The notes under the pieces are model-generated. The model was not told the origin of the DNA. It ran no database searches and worked only from the letters and a program-made list of their open reading frames with translations. From Symbiodinium microadriaticum (taxonomy: Eukaryota; Sar; Dinophyceae; Suessiales; Symbiodiniaceae): a DNA stretch of 64,000 nt. Below, piece after piece: positions 10,291 to 21,595 of this stretch (positions are counted from its first letter, which is position 1; each line of letters opens with the position of its first letter). Position numbers and translations under genes: made by a program. The stretch spans positions 127,978 to 191,977 of the forward strand of contig LSRX01000071.1 in assembly GCA_001939145.1 (NCBI GenBank), written 5' to 3'.

Positions 10291-12683
10291 GGCTTCAAGA
10301 CCGTGCCTGCTCGCACCAAATAGACGGCCTGGTCAATCGGGTTCCCAAGGCATCCATTCCTTTCGCATGCTCGTACCCGAAAGCCAGTGTCCTTTTTTTA
10401 AATCCGTGCAGCAAGGGCAGCAGGTAGAATCGAAACGATATAACCCTCCTTAATGTGGAGGCGTTTCGTTGTAGACCAGAGCAGCTTGACGCTGTCTTGG
10501 GACACCCCGAAGCCCGGAACTCGCCTTGAGATCGGTTCGAGGTGAAGGGATCCGAAACTACCCCAAAGCTTCCCCCGGCCTCCCTGAGCCCCAAAGCTTC
10601 CCTGGGCCCCACAGCTCGCCTCTCTAGGTACAGTAGGGGTATCCTAGGATGATATGTCCGGGGAGGAGGGGGTTGTTGATTATCGGCGTCTGTCATACAT
10701 TGATATTGAGGGTCCATGAACACAAAACACTAACCCCAAACAATGTACCTGAACAAGTACATGATATCCAGTGCATAGCTGCATCACGCCGTCTCAAAGG
10801 CGCACAGGGGCCTAGAAGCGATGCATGAGCGTACTTTTTGTAGAACCTTTATAGTGCCCCTTATGGAGCCCTTATAGAAACCTTCCAGCACCCTTTATCG
10901 AACCTTCATCGTACCGTAAACCCTATAAACCCTAATGTAGAACCCTTGAACTTACCCTGCAATGCGGGCTCGTCCTTGCTAAGCAGGAGGGAAAACCATG
11001 TAGAACCCTTATAGAACCTCAAAGTTGAGGTTTGCAGCAGCTCGGATTCCGAGCATCCTATGCGCCGCGAGGAACGGGCAATGCAAACGCGCCGCGTGGC
11101 TGCCAGGACATGCAATACATTCTAGTTTGAAGGCACAATAACAATAGTATGCGCAGATTTGTGATTCGGTATAAAGCATATATAGGGTACACACAATTAT
11201 CAAGACCCTGCTCGATGCTGTGCTCAAATGACCAAACTTGCTCTTGCCTTGCTGGGGTACCTGTTTTGTTAATTACAGCGTATCCGGATCTGGAGCATCA
11301 CTATTATCCATCTGGCACTGCTATAAGTTGTAGTCCTGTGCTACGCCATTGCAGTTCTTCTGCTCGTCGTTGCAGCAAGGGTGGTCTCTGTGTGCAGTAT
11401 CCTGTAACATCCGACTGTTTCTTTACGAGGCGAGTGCTGCGCGACCTGGCTTGCATACCGATGGCTGTCTTTTGCATGTGAGGGTTCTAACCGTGCAAGA
11501 TCATAAGCCCCAGCTCATGTCTCTACACAACAGTGCATCAATATGCATCAATGCATATGCACATACAGTCGCTTTTAACCTGAAGCCCATGTCCCAGTCA
11601 TACAAGATGTGCACAATCGAGGGTACATCCTTGAGCGGAACACCTCCTTGGAGGTTCTGGACTTGGGCCACGCAGGAGCTACTCTCTGGCTCCACGATGC
11701 TGGCTGTCGTGCTACTCTGCGCTTGGAGGGGTGGCTGCGTCGATTCGTCCAGTGTAGGCTTGTATCCCCTTAACCCCCAAAGTCATGATTATGGACAGTG
11801 GCAGCTAGAATGTAAGTAGCGCAGGAATCGACAGCGATGGCATTGCCGACATTTGCAAGGCTCAGTCCGTTCTGCTTCGGGGCACTTCCGATTTTGGGGG
11901 CTAGCCATTCCATAGGTTTGTTGCTTTGACACTTTCTTGTGGTCAGTCTCTGTCGGTCCAAGACATGCGTTGGCTTTGAGATCTGTATGCTGAAGCTTGG
12001 TGAACTTGGTTGAACTTGGCGGTATAATGCCGTCGTCCCGGCAGCAGCTGCCAGTTCGGTATGCGGAGAAAACCTGCTGCCCTGGTGTGCCATGTGCCCG
12101 ATTCGCAGTCAGTTCGTCTCCAAGGTTATGCGATATAGATGGGGAAAAATATCCGCCCGGTGTGGTTCAGCAGGTGCATGCAGTCGCCCTAGCATTTTAT
12201 TTTCAGGAAATCATTCGTTCACCATGAGCCTGCAAACTGCCGTCAACCGCATTGACAAAGTTTTTGGGAATCTGGCCCCTGCACGCAGGGCCTGCGGCAA
12301 AACAAGACCCTGAAGAGCCTGAGCTTGAGGCCAGCCGTGCTGGTCGAGGTTTGTAGGGTGCATGTGGTTCTTGCTTAATTGAACCTTCCTCGAGAGTACG
12401 TGGCACAAGCTAACCTTTCGAGTGGTTGTAATATGATTGTAAAGTCAGAATAGCAAGAGACGCCCAGGCTGACTAACGAAGAACATAAGCCCCCGAGGCC
12501 CACCTCCATTAAGGAAGCAGGGGTTGAGTCAAAACACTGACCCGAATGTTGGAACGACCTAAGCCGAAACCTCCGAAGCCCCACATTCCAAACAAGTTGA
12601 AGCCCTTCAATCTGCAATTGTGTTTCGGGGTCTTGCCAGAAGATTTCTTTGAGGGTCCTCCATGGCCGATAGCAGTATACTTG

Positions 12684-12839
12684 CTACAAGGAAGCTGTGC
12701 CGGAACGATCACAGAACATGGCGAGCCACTGCTTCTTCTTGTCAATGACAACCTGCCAAAGTGCAGATGCAATGGCCTTGTCAACTTGTTCGCGTTGCTC
12801 TTCAGGAGACCGTCGGGGACCCTTGTTCGGGCTTCCTTG
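12684..12839 (-). CDS. Candidate terminal exon, amphipathic helix
   Basis: Reads from an upstream in-frame TAG (also usable as acceptor AG) through RRSPEEQREQVDKAIASALW and VVIDKKKQWLAMFCD to TAG. Charged, helix-forming, with G first in about 33% of codons. The plus strand is open but hydrophobic and less protein-like. Upstream minus-strand DNA contains GAAGGTAGGT, a possible donor. No family. Confidence 0.38.
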   Translation of the reverse strand, partial: QGSPNKGPRRSPEEQREQVDKAIASALWQVVIDKKKQWLAMFCDRSGTASL

Positions 12840-13215
12840 CTAGAAGCATACATACATATTATAGGGTTCACGAGGACGAGGAACCTTGCTCGGTTCAGGG
12901 TCCAGATTGGGTGCCTCTTGTTCGGAGAATCTTCCACCTACCTTCTATGCCCAACTCCGATACATTCGAGATGTGCTCTCGACTCCTCGATCGGATCATA
13001 GTAGCACATTCACCAAAAACTGAGGCCCCTTATCATGGAGCCCTATAGTTTTACATAGTATACTTCTTTTTGAAACCTTCAACACACACCCTTAAGGGAA
13101 CCCCTTGTCCTAGTATGACAGTCTTTGGCATGCCAGGGGGAACTACCTCGGCCCGGAGGCCTCGGACGCCGAAGATTTTAGCCATGAACTTCCCTTGCGC
13201 AGCTTCTGTGGGGGC

Positions 13216-13275
13216 TTTATAGGGTCTAGGGATTAGGGTTTAGGGTTTATAGGGTCTAGGGATTAGGGTCTGGGG
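13216..13275. repeat. 30-bp tandem duplication of telomere-like sequence
   Basis: Two copies of a unit beginning TTTATAGGGTCTAGGGATTA at 13216 and 13246, differing at two positions near the end. Confidence 0.85.
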
Positions 13276-13481
13276 TTTGGACGGCTCCCTGCTGTCGTAT
13301 CAGCTATCCCGAGAAGCCGACGATGGGTGTGAAAAGGGTATCTGAATATCCGGAGTTGCTTCCGACTGATATGGATCGGACGCTAGCAAGACCATGCGAA
13401 GGACTAGCAAGTAGCAGGCAAGGAACCGAGGCTACCTTGAGGTCTTGGCTTGGAATTTGTTCCGCGACAGCTGTTGCATAG
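13260..13481 (+). CDS. Candidate exon, unknown product
   Basis: Seventy-three open codons ending in TAG. Fifty-two follow an internal ATG at 13323 (MGVKRVSEYPELLPTDMDRT). First-position G is 37% but overall periodicity is weak. The frame continues past TAG with protein-like stretches broken by more stops, so a decayed gene is possible. Confidence 0.27.
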   Translation, partial: GLGSGVWTAPCCRISYPEKPTMGVKRVSEYPELLPTDMDRTLARPCEGLASSRQGTEATLRSWLGICSATAVA

Positions 13482-13964
13482 TTACAAGTACCATTCTACG
13501 GTGAAGATAGCGCCAAATTAACTATCATCTAGCTGAAGGTGCTGGGAACAACCTAGCAAGGGACATGCAGTATTACTTTTGCACCACTAGCCAGCCGAGA
13601 AAGAGTTGTCGAGCGCCACAAAGACTTCCATGAAGGGTACATTGGGGGTGTCCTGGACGAAAGCTCTCGCAGGGTGGACGGCTTCTGGCTGAGATGGTCG
13701 ATGAGTGCCGTGGCCATATGACCATGCTAGCATGTGGGGAGCTACCCTGAGGCTAATGGTTTGCGTGAGGTTGTGTGGCTTGGCTTTTTTTGGGTGATCT
13801 TCGGGGAGATAGACGGCTGGATTGTTAACAGTGTCTTGTATTGAAAGTCCGAGCTTTAAGGTGGAGGGTTTGGGAGGTTCGTTTCGGTGTTCGCCCAAAC
13901 GCGGCCAGACCGAAGAGGTATGCATTTATGTATGTAAGTGTGTATGTATGCGTGCATGCAAGCA

Positions 13965-14480
13965 AGTATATATACTATAATATAACAGAATATAATATAA
14001 GACCAGATAAGATAATGTAACATAACATTTTATCTTGTTTCAGCTTATCCGACTTACCTTATCTTACATTATATTATGTTGTATGTTGTTGTGTTTGAAT
14101 ACATTATATTATAGTATATTATATTACATGATATTATATGTTGTATTATATTATCTTGTCTTATCCTATCTTATCTTACCTTATCTTATCTTAGATTTTA
14201 TTCTACTTTATTACATTATATTATATTGTATACATCATGTTGTATTATATTATACTATATTATGTTATGTTACTATATTATGTTATGTTATTATATTCTG
14301 TCATATTGTAATATTGTATTATACTATATTATATGGTCTTATATTTTATTATATTATACTATATTATATTATGCTATATTAAATTAAATTATATTATATT
14401 ATATTGTATTATATTATTTTATATTATATTATATTATATTATATTATATTATATTATATTATATTATATTTTGTTATATT
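13965..14480. repeat. ATTAT (TATAA) pentanucleotide satellite
   Basis: AT-only arrays. From about 13975 to 14030 the ATAAT orientation dominates; from 14095 to 14470 the ATTAT orientation dominates and is almost perfect at 14380-14465. The opposing orientations could pair into a long AT hairpin. Confidence 0.9.
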
Positions 14481-14503
14481 GCATTACATATATGCAATTA
14501 GTG

Positions 14504-14576
14504 ATGTATGTATGTATGTATGTATGTATGTACGTACGTATGTATGTATGTATGTATGTATGTATGTGTATATATG

Positions 14577-14608
<32 letters not shown>

Positions 14609-14612
14609 CATG
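14504..14612. repeat. ATGT array followed by TA run
   Basis: About fifteen TATG units with two TACG variants, then TATATA and ACATACATG. Confidence 0.9.
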
Positions 14613-14798
14613 TGCGGATGCCGAGGCTGCTGCAGCAAGCTGGACCGGGAGGCACCTAGCTGCTCTCTGAACGACCGATGAAAGCGAGGAGGGTTGTCCG
14701 AACACAAGTTACCACTTCCAGAGTAGAAGGATAGTTCAAGCGTTTAGGGTTCAGGGTTATGGATAAGTTTATCTTTCAGGCCGGCTGTCGGCTCATGA

Positions 14799-14948
14799 CC
14801 GCTTTTCCCAAAATCCGAAAATCACTCTCTCTCGTCAAGCCGCAATCGGCCTGAAGCCGGAAAAACCTTGAAGCTCGAAGAGTGGAAAATGCTTCGAGGC
14901 TCCACCAGCCTTCGCATCTTGGACGTCTCAGCTTGTGCTTTGGCTTGA
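14799..14948 (+). CDS. Candidate exon with leucine-rich-repeat-like segment
   Basis: Forty-nine open codons after an in-frame TGA. The segment KTLKLEEWKMLRGSTSLRIL followed by DVSAC matches the spacing of an LRR unit (LxxLxLxxC/N). The frame ends LDVSACALA and TGA. A second LRR-like scrap (LRQNKTLKSLSLR) lies on the same strand near 12294-12335. Only one unit is visible, so the assignment is inference. Confidence 0.3.
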   Translation, partial: PLFPKSENHSLSSSRNRPEAGKTLKLEEWKMLRGSTSLRILDVSACALA

Positions 14949-15424
14949 TAAGGGCCACTGTCGGAGCTTGATCTTTGGCGTGAAAGCCGTTCGGGTGCCG
15001 TCAACTACGCTTGAAGTATTGTAAGGAGGCAGCGGAGCGTGCGAGGAATAGGCCCACAGAATTTACTTGGTGATCGATCTATCGTGCTTTTATTCTTTCC
15101 AAAAGCATGGTACCGGCATGCTTGCAGGATGATTGAGTCTAATCATGTTCGGCTTTTGCTCGCCTGTTGTTGAGCCAGGCCTGGGTTAGTCGTGAGCATC
15201 GGATGGGTTCTCTTTGCATTCGGCCTGCAGCGGCTTCTGACGCAAAACAACTCGGGACCAGTTGGTTCCAGTTCAATACGGGAAGTTGAAGCTGCTTCTT
15301 CCTATAGGTCCGGGTTACTGCCAGCAATCGAACGAGTAACCGCTCTTCGGGCGCCAGCTGCCCGAACCAAGCGTTCGCTTTTTTGCGACGGCACTTGTAC
15401 TGAAATGACCCCCTGAGCGAGCGA

Positions 15425-15616
15425 GTGATGCTCTTCGTCGGATCTCCCGCATCTCAAGCGGCCTGTCCTCTCTTGCTGCTCGACAAAACATGTATCTTCT
15501 TAAGAAACCACGGAGAAGTTGAAGAAGGTCAGGAATCACAGAATGACCGACGCTGCTTACCATTGCTCCTCAGTAGAGGCATAGTCAGCGTACTGCTACC
15601 AGGGAAAGCTGCATAG
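15425..15616 (+). CDS. Weak candidate exon
   Basis: Sixty-three codons from a near-ATG start to TAG containing NHGEVEEGQESQNDRRCLP between hydrophobic stretches. The minus strand is open too. No family. Confidence 0.2.
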   Translation: MMLFVGSPASQAACPLLLLDKTCIFLRNHGEVEEGQESQNDRRCLPLLLSRGIVSVLLPGKAA

Positions 15617-15961
15617 ACCACATCGTTTTTATGGAGACACCAGCGAAAGCTTCTTTCCGCAAGGCTCCATTGGCTCCGGCTGCGTTCGCCAGCTTGCCCA
15701 GGCCTTCTGGGGCCTGTGAAGCTAGCGCTCGGCCTTCCGGACGCCGCTTAAAAAATGATTGTACGAGTGTGTGTTAATATAATTGCTAGACTTTGGCCCA
15801 TGTGCTTGGAATGGAGTAATTCGTAGTTAGGACTGAAGAAATGCTGGAGCGACTTCTGTGCCCGGTTGCGCCTACACATGGAAACCCACGAGTTTTGCGT
15901 GTGCTGGAGGTGACTGGACTAAAGTCCATCTATTCCCGGACAATGGCTTCATCCCAGCCGC

Positions 15962-16210
15962 ATGAATGCCAAGTCTGAGATTGTCGGACATTTCGCACAT
16001 GGGCGAACTGAAGCTGCCCGCACAAAACCTCTTCGAACATTTCAGAGCATCCACGGCCATGTAGGGTGCGCGTGCAGCCTTCCGCAATGCCTTGCAGCAA
16101 TGTATCCATATGACTATACGGGTTTTTTGACTATCAGCAAGGCTACGGCTGGCAGCCAGGGTGTTGAGGGAGAAACTGCCAAGATGTGTCTTGACCAGAC
16201 TTCTCGATAA
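15962..16210 (+). CDS. Ambiguous candidate, unknown product
   Basis: ATG frame of 82 codons, MNAKSEIVGHFAHGRTEAAR and onward, ending before the microsatellite. An equally protein-like 115-codon minus-strand frame covers 15872-16219. I cannot decide the strand. Confidence 0.25.
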   Translation: MNAKSEIVGHFAHGRTEAARTKPLRTFQSIHGHVGCACSLPQCLAAMYPYDYTGFLTISKATAGSQGVEGETAKMCLDQTSR

Positions 16211-16254
16211 ACTCTGCACTTTGTGATGCAGGTGTCTCTGTGCACATGGGTGTT

Positions 16255-16530
16255 ATCTATATATATATATATGTGTGTGTGTATGTATGCACTTAACATA
16301 TTTTTAAACGTAATACTGTAGTATTGTAGTATATGCAATGGAATATAATGAATATATGTATGTATATGTACATATACATACATACATACATACATACATA
16401 CATACATACATACATACATACACACACATACACACACACACACATAAATACATACATACATATATAATGTACATACATATATATATATGCCATGTGTTTA
16501 CACACATGTATATATATATATATATAGGTG
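16255..16530. repeat. TA/ACAT microsatellites
   Basis: TATATA at 16257-16272, about twelve ACAT units at 16370-16420 with CACACA interruptions, and a second TATATA at 16508-16526. Confidence 0.9.
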
Positions 16531-16612
16531 CAGCTTTACTATGTGTAGACGTCTTGTGATGTTGTTTGCTGACTAGCCTGTTTTTGTTCTAATCATGCTC
16601 TGACTGCACTGA

Positions 16613-16771
16613 AGGCAAGGAGCACCATCGGTCAATGTGGCGGACAACTTCGAAACAGAAGCGCCTCCGCCGGCAAAATGCGGGTACTTGCCTAGAGGTC
16701 AGGTTAGGTGTTATCACCAAGGAGGCACTCGCGCAAAACTTGTCCTGATTTGGATGCGCACTGCTGTTTGA
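16613..16771 (+). CDS. Candidate exon, unknown product
   Basis: Fifty-two codons from just after an in-frame TGA to TGA, reading APSVNVADNFETEAPPPAKC and then GYLPRGQVRCYHQGG. First-position G is about 38%. A minus-strand frame of 87 codons is a weaker rival. Confidence 0.3.
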   Translation, partial: RQGAPSVNVADNFETEAPPPAKCGYLPRGQVRCYHQGGTRAKLVLIWMRTAV

Positions 16772-17230
16772 TACCTCGGTCTTGAGAGGGCAACACGTGG
16801 CCATGAAGCCACCGCTGCAAAAGGAGCTGTGGAATGCGATCACGCACGGCATGATGTTCTTCTTGTGACCCGGCCAACTGGACAGTAAAGGGAGAAAGTA
16901 GTTAATTAATTTGTTTTGTCAGACGCATCATCAGGACCACATGGTATGTAAGAAGCTGAGATCATGCTGTGGGTACTTGAGTTGGCATCGTCAAAATTGT
17001 TTGGTGAAGTTCTTTTGGGGAAAGGATGTTAATGTACCATAATGGACCATAACATACTGTAGTATACTAGATTACTAGATCATACGAGCGTATGCTATAA
17101 TATACTATAGTGTGCGATAGTTTAAATAGAATGATATTTCATAAACTATTGATTTGCAGGTCGCTGACCCTGTAGACCAGTTGAGCGCCAGCTTGTCCTC
17201 TTCAACCAATCAGATCCAGGTCCCGATCTG

Positions 17231-17352
17231 TCATGACCTCTGTTATAGTAACCCCCTTTCTGTAGCCTTATAGTACCCTCATGGTGGCCTTATCATGACT
17301 TCTGTTGTAGTACCCTCTTTTGCAGCCTTATAGTACCCTCACGGTGGCCTTA
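17231..17352. repeat. Two-copy 61-bp direct repeat
   Basis: Copies at 17231-17292 and 17293-17352 share TCATGAC, CTGTTGTAGTA, GCCTTATAGTACCCTCA and GGTGGCCTTA. The words resemble the degenerate CCCTTATAG family seen elsewhere in the window. Confidence 0.85.
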
Positions 17353-17420
17353 TACTTGTTGCGCTCTTCGGTTGTAGCATGGCCGGTGAGGGATACTCAG
17401 GGAGAGAGGAGAGAGGCCCT

Positions 17421-17660
17421 AACCCCCACTATATATAAGCCCTAATTCTACGCCCTCAACCCTACACCCTGAACCCTTTTTCCCTGAGGCCTGGTAGTCC
17501 CTTTGCTTCGCTTGTTGACGTCCAGTCCAAGGCTACCTGTAAAAGATCTTAGGTGTTTAGGGATTATAGGGTTTATCGAGTTTAGGGTGTGTGGGTGTAG
17601 GGTATGCAGGGTATGTAGGGTTTAGTGTTTAGGGCTTATCGGGTTTAGGGTACATGCGGT
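17421..17660. repeat. Diverged telomere-like repeats, CCCTAA side then TTTAGGG side
   Basis: C-strand words (GCCCTAACCC, CCCTACACCCTGAACCC) at 17418-17480, then about ten variant GGGTTTA/GTAGGG words at 17550-17660. The order is inward-facing, as at 25.1-25.4 and 32.45-32.72 kb. Confidence 0.75.
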
Positions 17661-18786
17661 TTAGGATACCCTTGAGCAGCAGGACCTTGCTCGAGGCCTC
17701 AGCATTTTCTAAGTTTAGAGCCAACAGGACTGCTTTACGGATCATGGGTTTAGAAACGGTGTGTGTGGCTTTTCCGTTAGGCCTTGAACGGTGTATGGGC
17801 TTGTCGGAAGGAAGGAACCCTTTGTACAGAACCCTGAGTAGTGGGATCCATTGTATAAGTACCCCTACAAATCAGGTCCCCTAATTTGTCCTTATATAGC
17901 TGTGCCAAGCTTCAATACTAAAGTCATTCGTTCGTGTCCGTCAACCAGGCTTCTGTCACGGCCTCTTGCAAGGTCTCTCTTCGGGACCGGCCATCTCATG
18001 TACCAGGTGGAACGGGGAGATAAGGCTGCCTAGGTAAAGGATGTACCGGAGATCTGTTTCGCGCCACCTTCTGCATTCGCAGTAGCCGGGGCGCTGTGCA
18101 TCAGCCCCCCGTAGATCAGAGGTTGAATCAGAGAGAGTCTCCCCTTAAAGTCGAAGCTTCTTGTGCTCACATCATGCACGAATGAATGCGATTCCCGACA
18201 GCTGAATCTCCAGGCTGCCGACAGCCCAGTTCACCACATCTGGGGCATTGCAATCTTCGGATTTGGCCTACTCTTTTGCTTCGGGTCCTCCACCTTGCAG
18301 CTCGGATTGGAACAAGGCTTTGTTTGCACATATTGCTTGCGAAGGCCCGGTTGTGACGTACCCTTGATCTGTGAGCTGCTCGTGCTCACGTGCAACTTGC
18401 TGCAGGTACCATTCCCTGTTCATGTACCCGGTTACTGCGCGGGTCCTGCAGGTGCTGGACCATGCTGCAACCCAGACCAATATTACGTGGCGGTTGCCCT
18501 CCCACACGGATTTCGGTGCAGTGTCGCAATGCTCTTTTGCCACAGTTGGCTTCACCGTATGACAGAGGCCGAATGCCCAAGTCTTCGCATAGATTCTTGT
18601 TGTGAAGAGATGTGCAAAGCCAGATGGCAGGGGCCGATCTCCAAACACATGCAACATCTGCTCGCCAAGACTGCTGCGGTCGCACCGAAGGCAATTTATT
18701 TTCTCATCGCTGCAACGTACACGCCATTCCTGCTCTTCTACTCGGAGACTCGGCCAGGAGTTTTGACATACCGGCTTTGCGTCTAA

Positions 18787-18915
18787 AGCCGTCGTGGCTA
18801 CATTCTCGCTTGTGCAGCAGCCCAGCTACATGCCAAGGACACACCAATGCATGGTGACCTGCTCAAAGCAGCCACTTGGCTGAGATTGCTTTTGCCTGAA
18901 CCTCTGACGGTCAAT
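18787..18915 (+). CDS. Candidate exon, Ala/Leu-rich
   Basis: Forty-three codons between an in-frame TAA and a GTATAC donor at 18916, followed by an AT-rich tract that looks like intron. Reads RRGYILACAAAQLHAKDTPM and LLKAATWLRLLLPEPL. Possibly helical repeats. No firm family. Confidence 0.28.
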
Positions 18916-19364
18916 GTATACTACATACTGTGCTGTGTACTATATAATAACTATATTCGTGTTATGTACTTTTATGTAAAAAACTATACACTATACGCTG
19001 TGCACACCGGCGAATGAGATGCGAGATCGAAGCCAGTGAATCGGCTCGTGAAGAGATTGGTTTAGTTTAGTGAATGTGCGGCTCGGTGGTGCAGCTACTT
19101 GATCGGGACAGCGCCATAGTGTAATTCGCCAGTGTTAAGGGAGCTTCGCGCCGAGATTGGATTACAGCATACTTCATGCCTTAAGTAAGGAGTGGATCCT
19201 ATGCTGGCTGGGCATCGTGACGCACATCTGCTCTCAGTATTTTGACTGGGGTACATCTGCGCCTTGAATGCAAGCAAATCCGGGCAAGAAGGGGCTTGGC
19301 ATGCTCTTGTGGCATGCTACTGTAGGGTATGCTCGACTTTGCAGCCCCCACCCAACATGGGTGA

Positions 19365-19508
19365 AAAAGAAGCCCTAATCGAAAGGTTCCCTACCTCACC
19401 GGCGAGCTGCTGCTGTACCTGGCCATGGGCTGGGCGGCCGTGTTGGCCTGGGACGCTCTTGGAAAAAAAACGGCCAGTCAAGATACGGATTTTGTGGACT
19501 TCGACTAA
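19365..19508 (+). CDS. Candidate exon with one membrane segment
   Basis: Forty-seven codons ending in TAA. Contains YLTGELLLYLAMGWAAVLAW, then a polar, acidic end (TASQDTDFVDFD). G counts by codon position are about 18/6/15 in 41 codons, a good coding pattern. LYLAMGW recalls a helix of haemolysin-III/PAQR proteins, but one segment is not enough to assign the family. A 94-codon minus-strand frame (19317-19601) is the rival. Confidence 0.33.
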   Translation, partial: KRSPNRKVPYLTGELLLYLAMGWAAVLAWDALGKKTASQDTDFVDFD

Positions 19509-19567
19509 ATAAGGCCATGATTGCAGGTCTTCGTTCCAGGGCGAGAGAGGTCCTTTCTGGCTGAAGC

Positions 19568-19807
19568 GTGTTTCAGCTTGCATCAGTTGCAGTTTCTTCA
19601 ATTTTCAATGTGCAGGGCAAGTTTGCTAGCAGGCGTCTGACCGCAGAGCAGGGTAGAACACAGCCCCACTTCAGCACCCCGGCTTTTGCACCCGCACCCA
19701 GGATACTTTCATGGCCCAGCTTCCTCAAGCTTGCTGGTCGTGGCTCATGGCCGGTGGGCCGCTTGGTCGAGGCAGGAAGCTGTTGTCTCTTCAGTGTGTG
19801 GCGATGA
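19568..19807 (+). CDS. Weak candidate exon after a good acceptor
   Basis: The frame continues after TTTTCAATGTGCAG (19615) as GKFASRRLTAEQGRTQPHFS and Pro/Trp-rich sequence to TGA. Another frame in the same place is also open for about 50 codons. Confidence 0.22.
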   Translation: MFQLASVAVSSIFNVQGKFASRRLTAEQGRTQPHFSTPAFAPAPRILSWPSFLKLAGRGSWPVGRLVEAGSCCLFSVWR

Positions 19808-19920
19808 TAGGATCATTTGAAGTTGCACCTACAGTTTCCCGGGGTTTCCCAGCATGATGGCCATGTTCTCGAATGATGCTATTGGTGCAGCAGGCAGATA
19901 GAGGCAGGAACCCAAAAATA

Positions 19921-20076
19921 GAAATGTGTGTGTGCGTGTGTGTGTGTGTCTGTGTGTGTGTGTGTGTGTGTGTGGGTNTCTATCTATCTATATATACATA
20001 CATACATACATACATATGCACATATGCGTGGGTGCGTGCATGCGTGCGTGCGTACGTGTGTGCATCTGTCTGTTGA
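19921..20076. repeat. GT, CTAT and TGCG microsatellites
   Basis: GT run at 19924-19975 containing one ambiguous base (n) at 19978, then CTAT, ACAT and GTGCGTGC units. Confidence 0.85.
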
Positions 20077-20206
20077 AGTTTGGCTACGTTTCGGAAGATC
20101 TGTTGTTTTTTGTTTTAAGTTTGTGCTTTGAGAGATCATGTCTGGCATGGTGTGACAGGAACTTTTGTTATTTTTTATTAAGGTTTGGCTTTCTGTTGAT
20201 GTTTAA

Positions 20207-20410
20207 GAGAACACTGCAAAAAAGAGTGAATACAAAGTGAAGAAGGGGCGAGAGAAGAAGAAGCAAAGCCAGGCTGAACAGCAGGTGAGGAACAACTGCG
20301 AGAAGCATGAATAGGAGTGAGAAAGTAAGATTATCTTTGGATCCTCGTGCGAATTGCAGGAAAGACACCTCGCAGGACGGCAAAACGAAGCAACAAGGTT
20401 TCACGGATAG
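20207..20410 (+). CDS. Candidate two-exon lysine-rich C terminus
   Basis: Exon 20207-20284 reads ENTAKKSEYKVKKGREKKKQ then SQAEQQ and stops at a GTGAGG donor. A 75-base intron ends GCGAATTGCAG, and exon 20360-20410 continues in phase (ERHLAGRQNEATRFHG, TAG). Phase 0 on both sides supports the join. The A/G-rich composition could mimic coding. No family. Confidence 0.33.
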
Positions 20411-20609
20411 TAAACTGCGGCACGCCATCATCATGAATGTCTACTTGTGTACTCGGTTATGATGAATTTGATACTGGTGCCGGCGACCTCTATGAAAGCT
20501 AGCGTAGCAATAGGATGATACAGAGTCCAATGACGATCCACTACATGGTTCGTGATCATCCATGTCTACGTTTTTTTTTATGTGCTGTACATAAACACAG
20601 ACGCTCTAA

Positions 20610-20621
20610 TGTGTGTGTGTT

Positions 20622-20654
<33 letters not shown>

Positions 20655-20960
20655 TTTTTTATTTATTTATTTATTTATATACAGAGACCGCCAGATTGGT
20701 GTAGTCAGTACTTATGTATTCATATACGAATGTTCATGCATGCCGACCTGCATCCATCCGTTCATGCATGCTTAAAGAATATACGCGCATACACGGAGAC
20801 GATCATGTGCACGTGTACACTGCCATACCATACCATCCCAAGCATACGTACATACGTTCATATATACATACATACTTACATAGGTACTGACATACAGACG
20901 GACAGACAGACCGACAGACAGACGGACAGACACACAGACAGACGGTCAGACAGACATACC
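20610..20960. repeat. TA, GT, TTTA and ACAG/ACGG microsatellites
   Basis: TATATA and GTGTGT at 20614-20655, TTTA at 20657-20680, and about sixteen ACAG/ACGG/ACCG units at 20890-20955. Confidence 0.85.
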
Positions 20961-21343
20961 AGATCCGCATAACGTCCACGCGCACGTCCATGCATGAATG
21001 CCGAAATGCATATATACATGCATGCATGCATATCCACATCTTCATCGTTCCTTCGCACATGTCCATTTCTTCATCGTTCCTTCGCGATATCTGTATGTTT
21101 GGTTATACCCGCAACTCTACGTTTGCATTTGCCGAAACCTCTCACTCGACCTATGTATACCTCTCCCTCTCTCTCCATACATGTATATGCATCTATACAT
21201 GCACAAACAACGCACCTTACACATACGTGTGTACACGCAGCTGTACAAACCGAAAAGTGTGCACATGTTTACACATACATAAACGAGAGAGAGAGGTAAG
21301 CACACACATTGATTCTGTGTGGGCGTGTTGAGATGCACATGCC

Positions 21344-21595
21344 TTGTGTTACACGATATGGTATGTGCACAGATTAAACCTGGCTCCTGCCAGAAATGGG
21401 GGGGGGCTTCTCGCGAAGCCGAGGCTGCTCTACACTGCAGGAGTGCCCTTCTTTGTGCTCGCAGACAATCGGCGCCTTCAGCTGAAAGAAGGGGCTCGAG
21501 TAGTTCGTCATAGTGTGCCCTTAGAGTCGCTGCAAAATTCTACCTTTTTATGTCACCCCAAAACCATGTTCTTAGTATGGTTGTCTCATAATTAG
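21344..21595 (+). CDS. Candidate exon, unknown product
   Basis: Frame of 83 codons. From about residue 25 it is protein-like (LLYTAGVPFFVLADNRRLQL, KEGARVVRHSVPLESL). A run of nine G at about 21399-21407 could hide an indel. No family. Confidence 0.3.
   Translation: MCYTIWYVHRLNLAPARNGGGLLAKPRLLYTAGVPFFVLADNRRLQLKEGARVVRHSVPLESLQNSTFLCHPKTMFLVWLSHN

Noticed and set aside
13260..13925. One long gene read through many in-frame stops
   Set aside because: The stop frequency (about 1 in 25 codons) equals the random expectation and G is nearly even over codon positions beyond 13481, unlike the 36404-36927 frame.
18163..18786. 207-codon plus frame, Cys/Phe/Leu-rich
   Set aside because: Two minus-strand frames over the same bases (18268-18657 and 18386-18694) look at least as protein-like, and no splice or motif evidence separates them. 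Left uncalled.
19386..19508. Firm assignment of the LYLAMGW segment to haemolysin-III/PAQR proteins
   Set aside because: One short helix match without the conserved His or acidic residues of the family.
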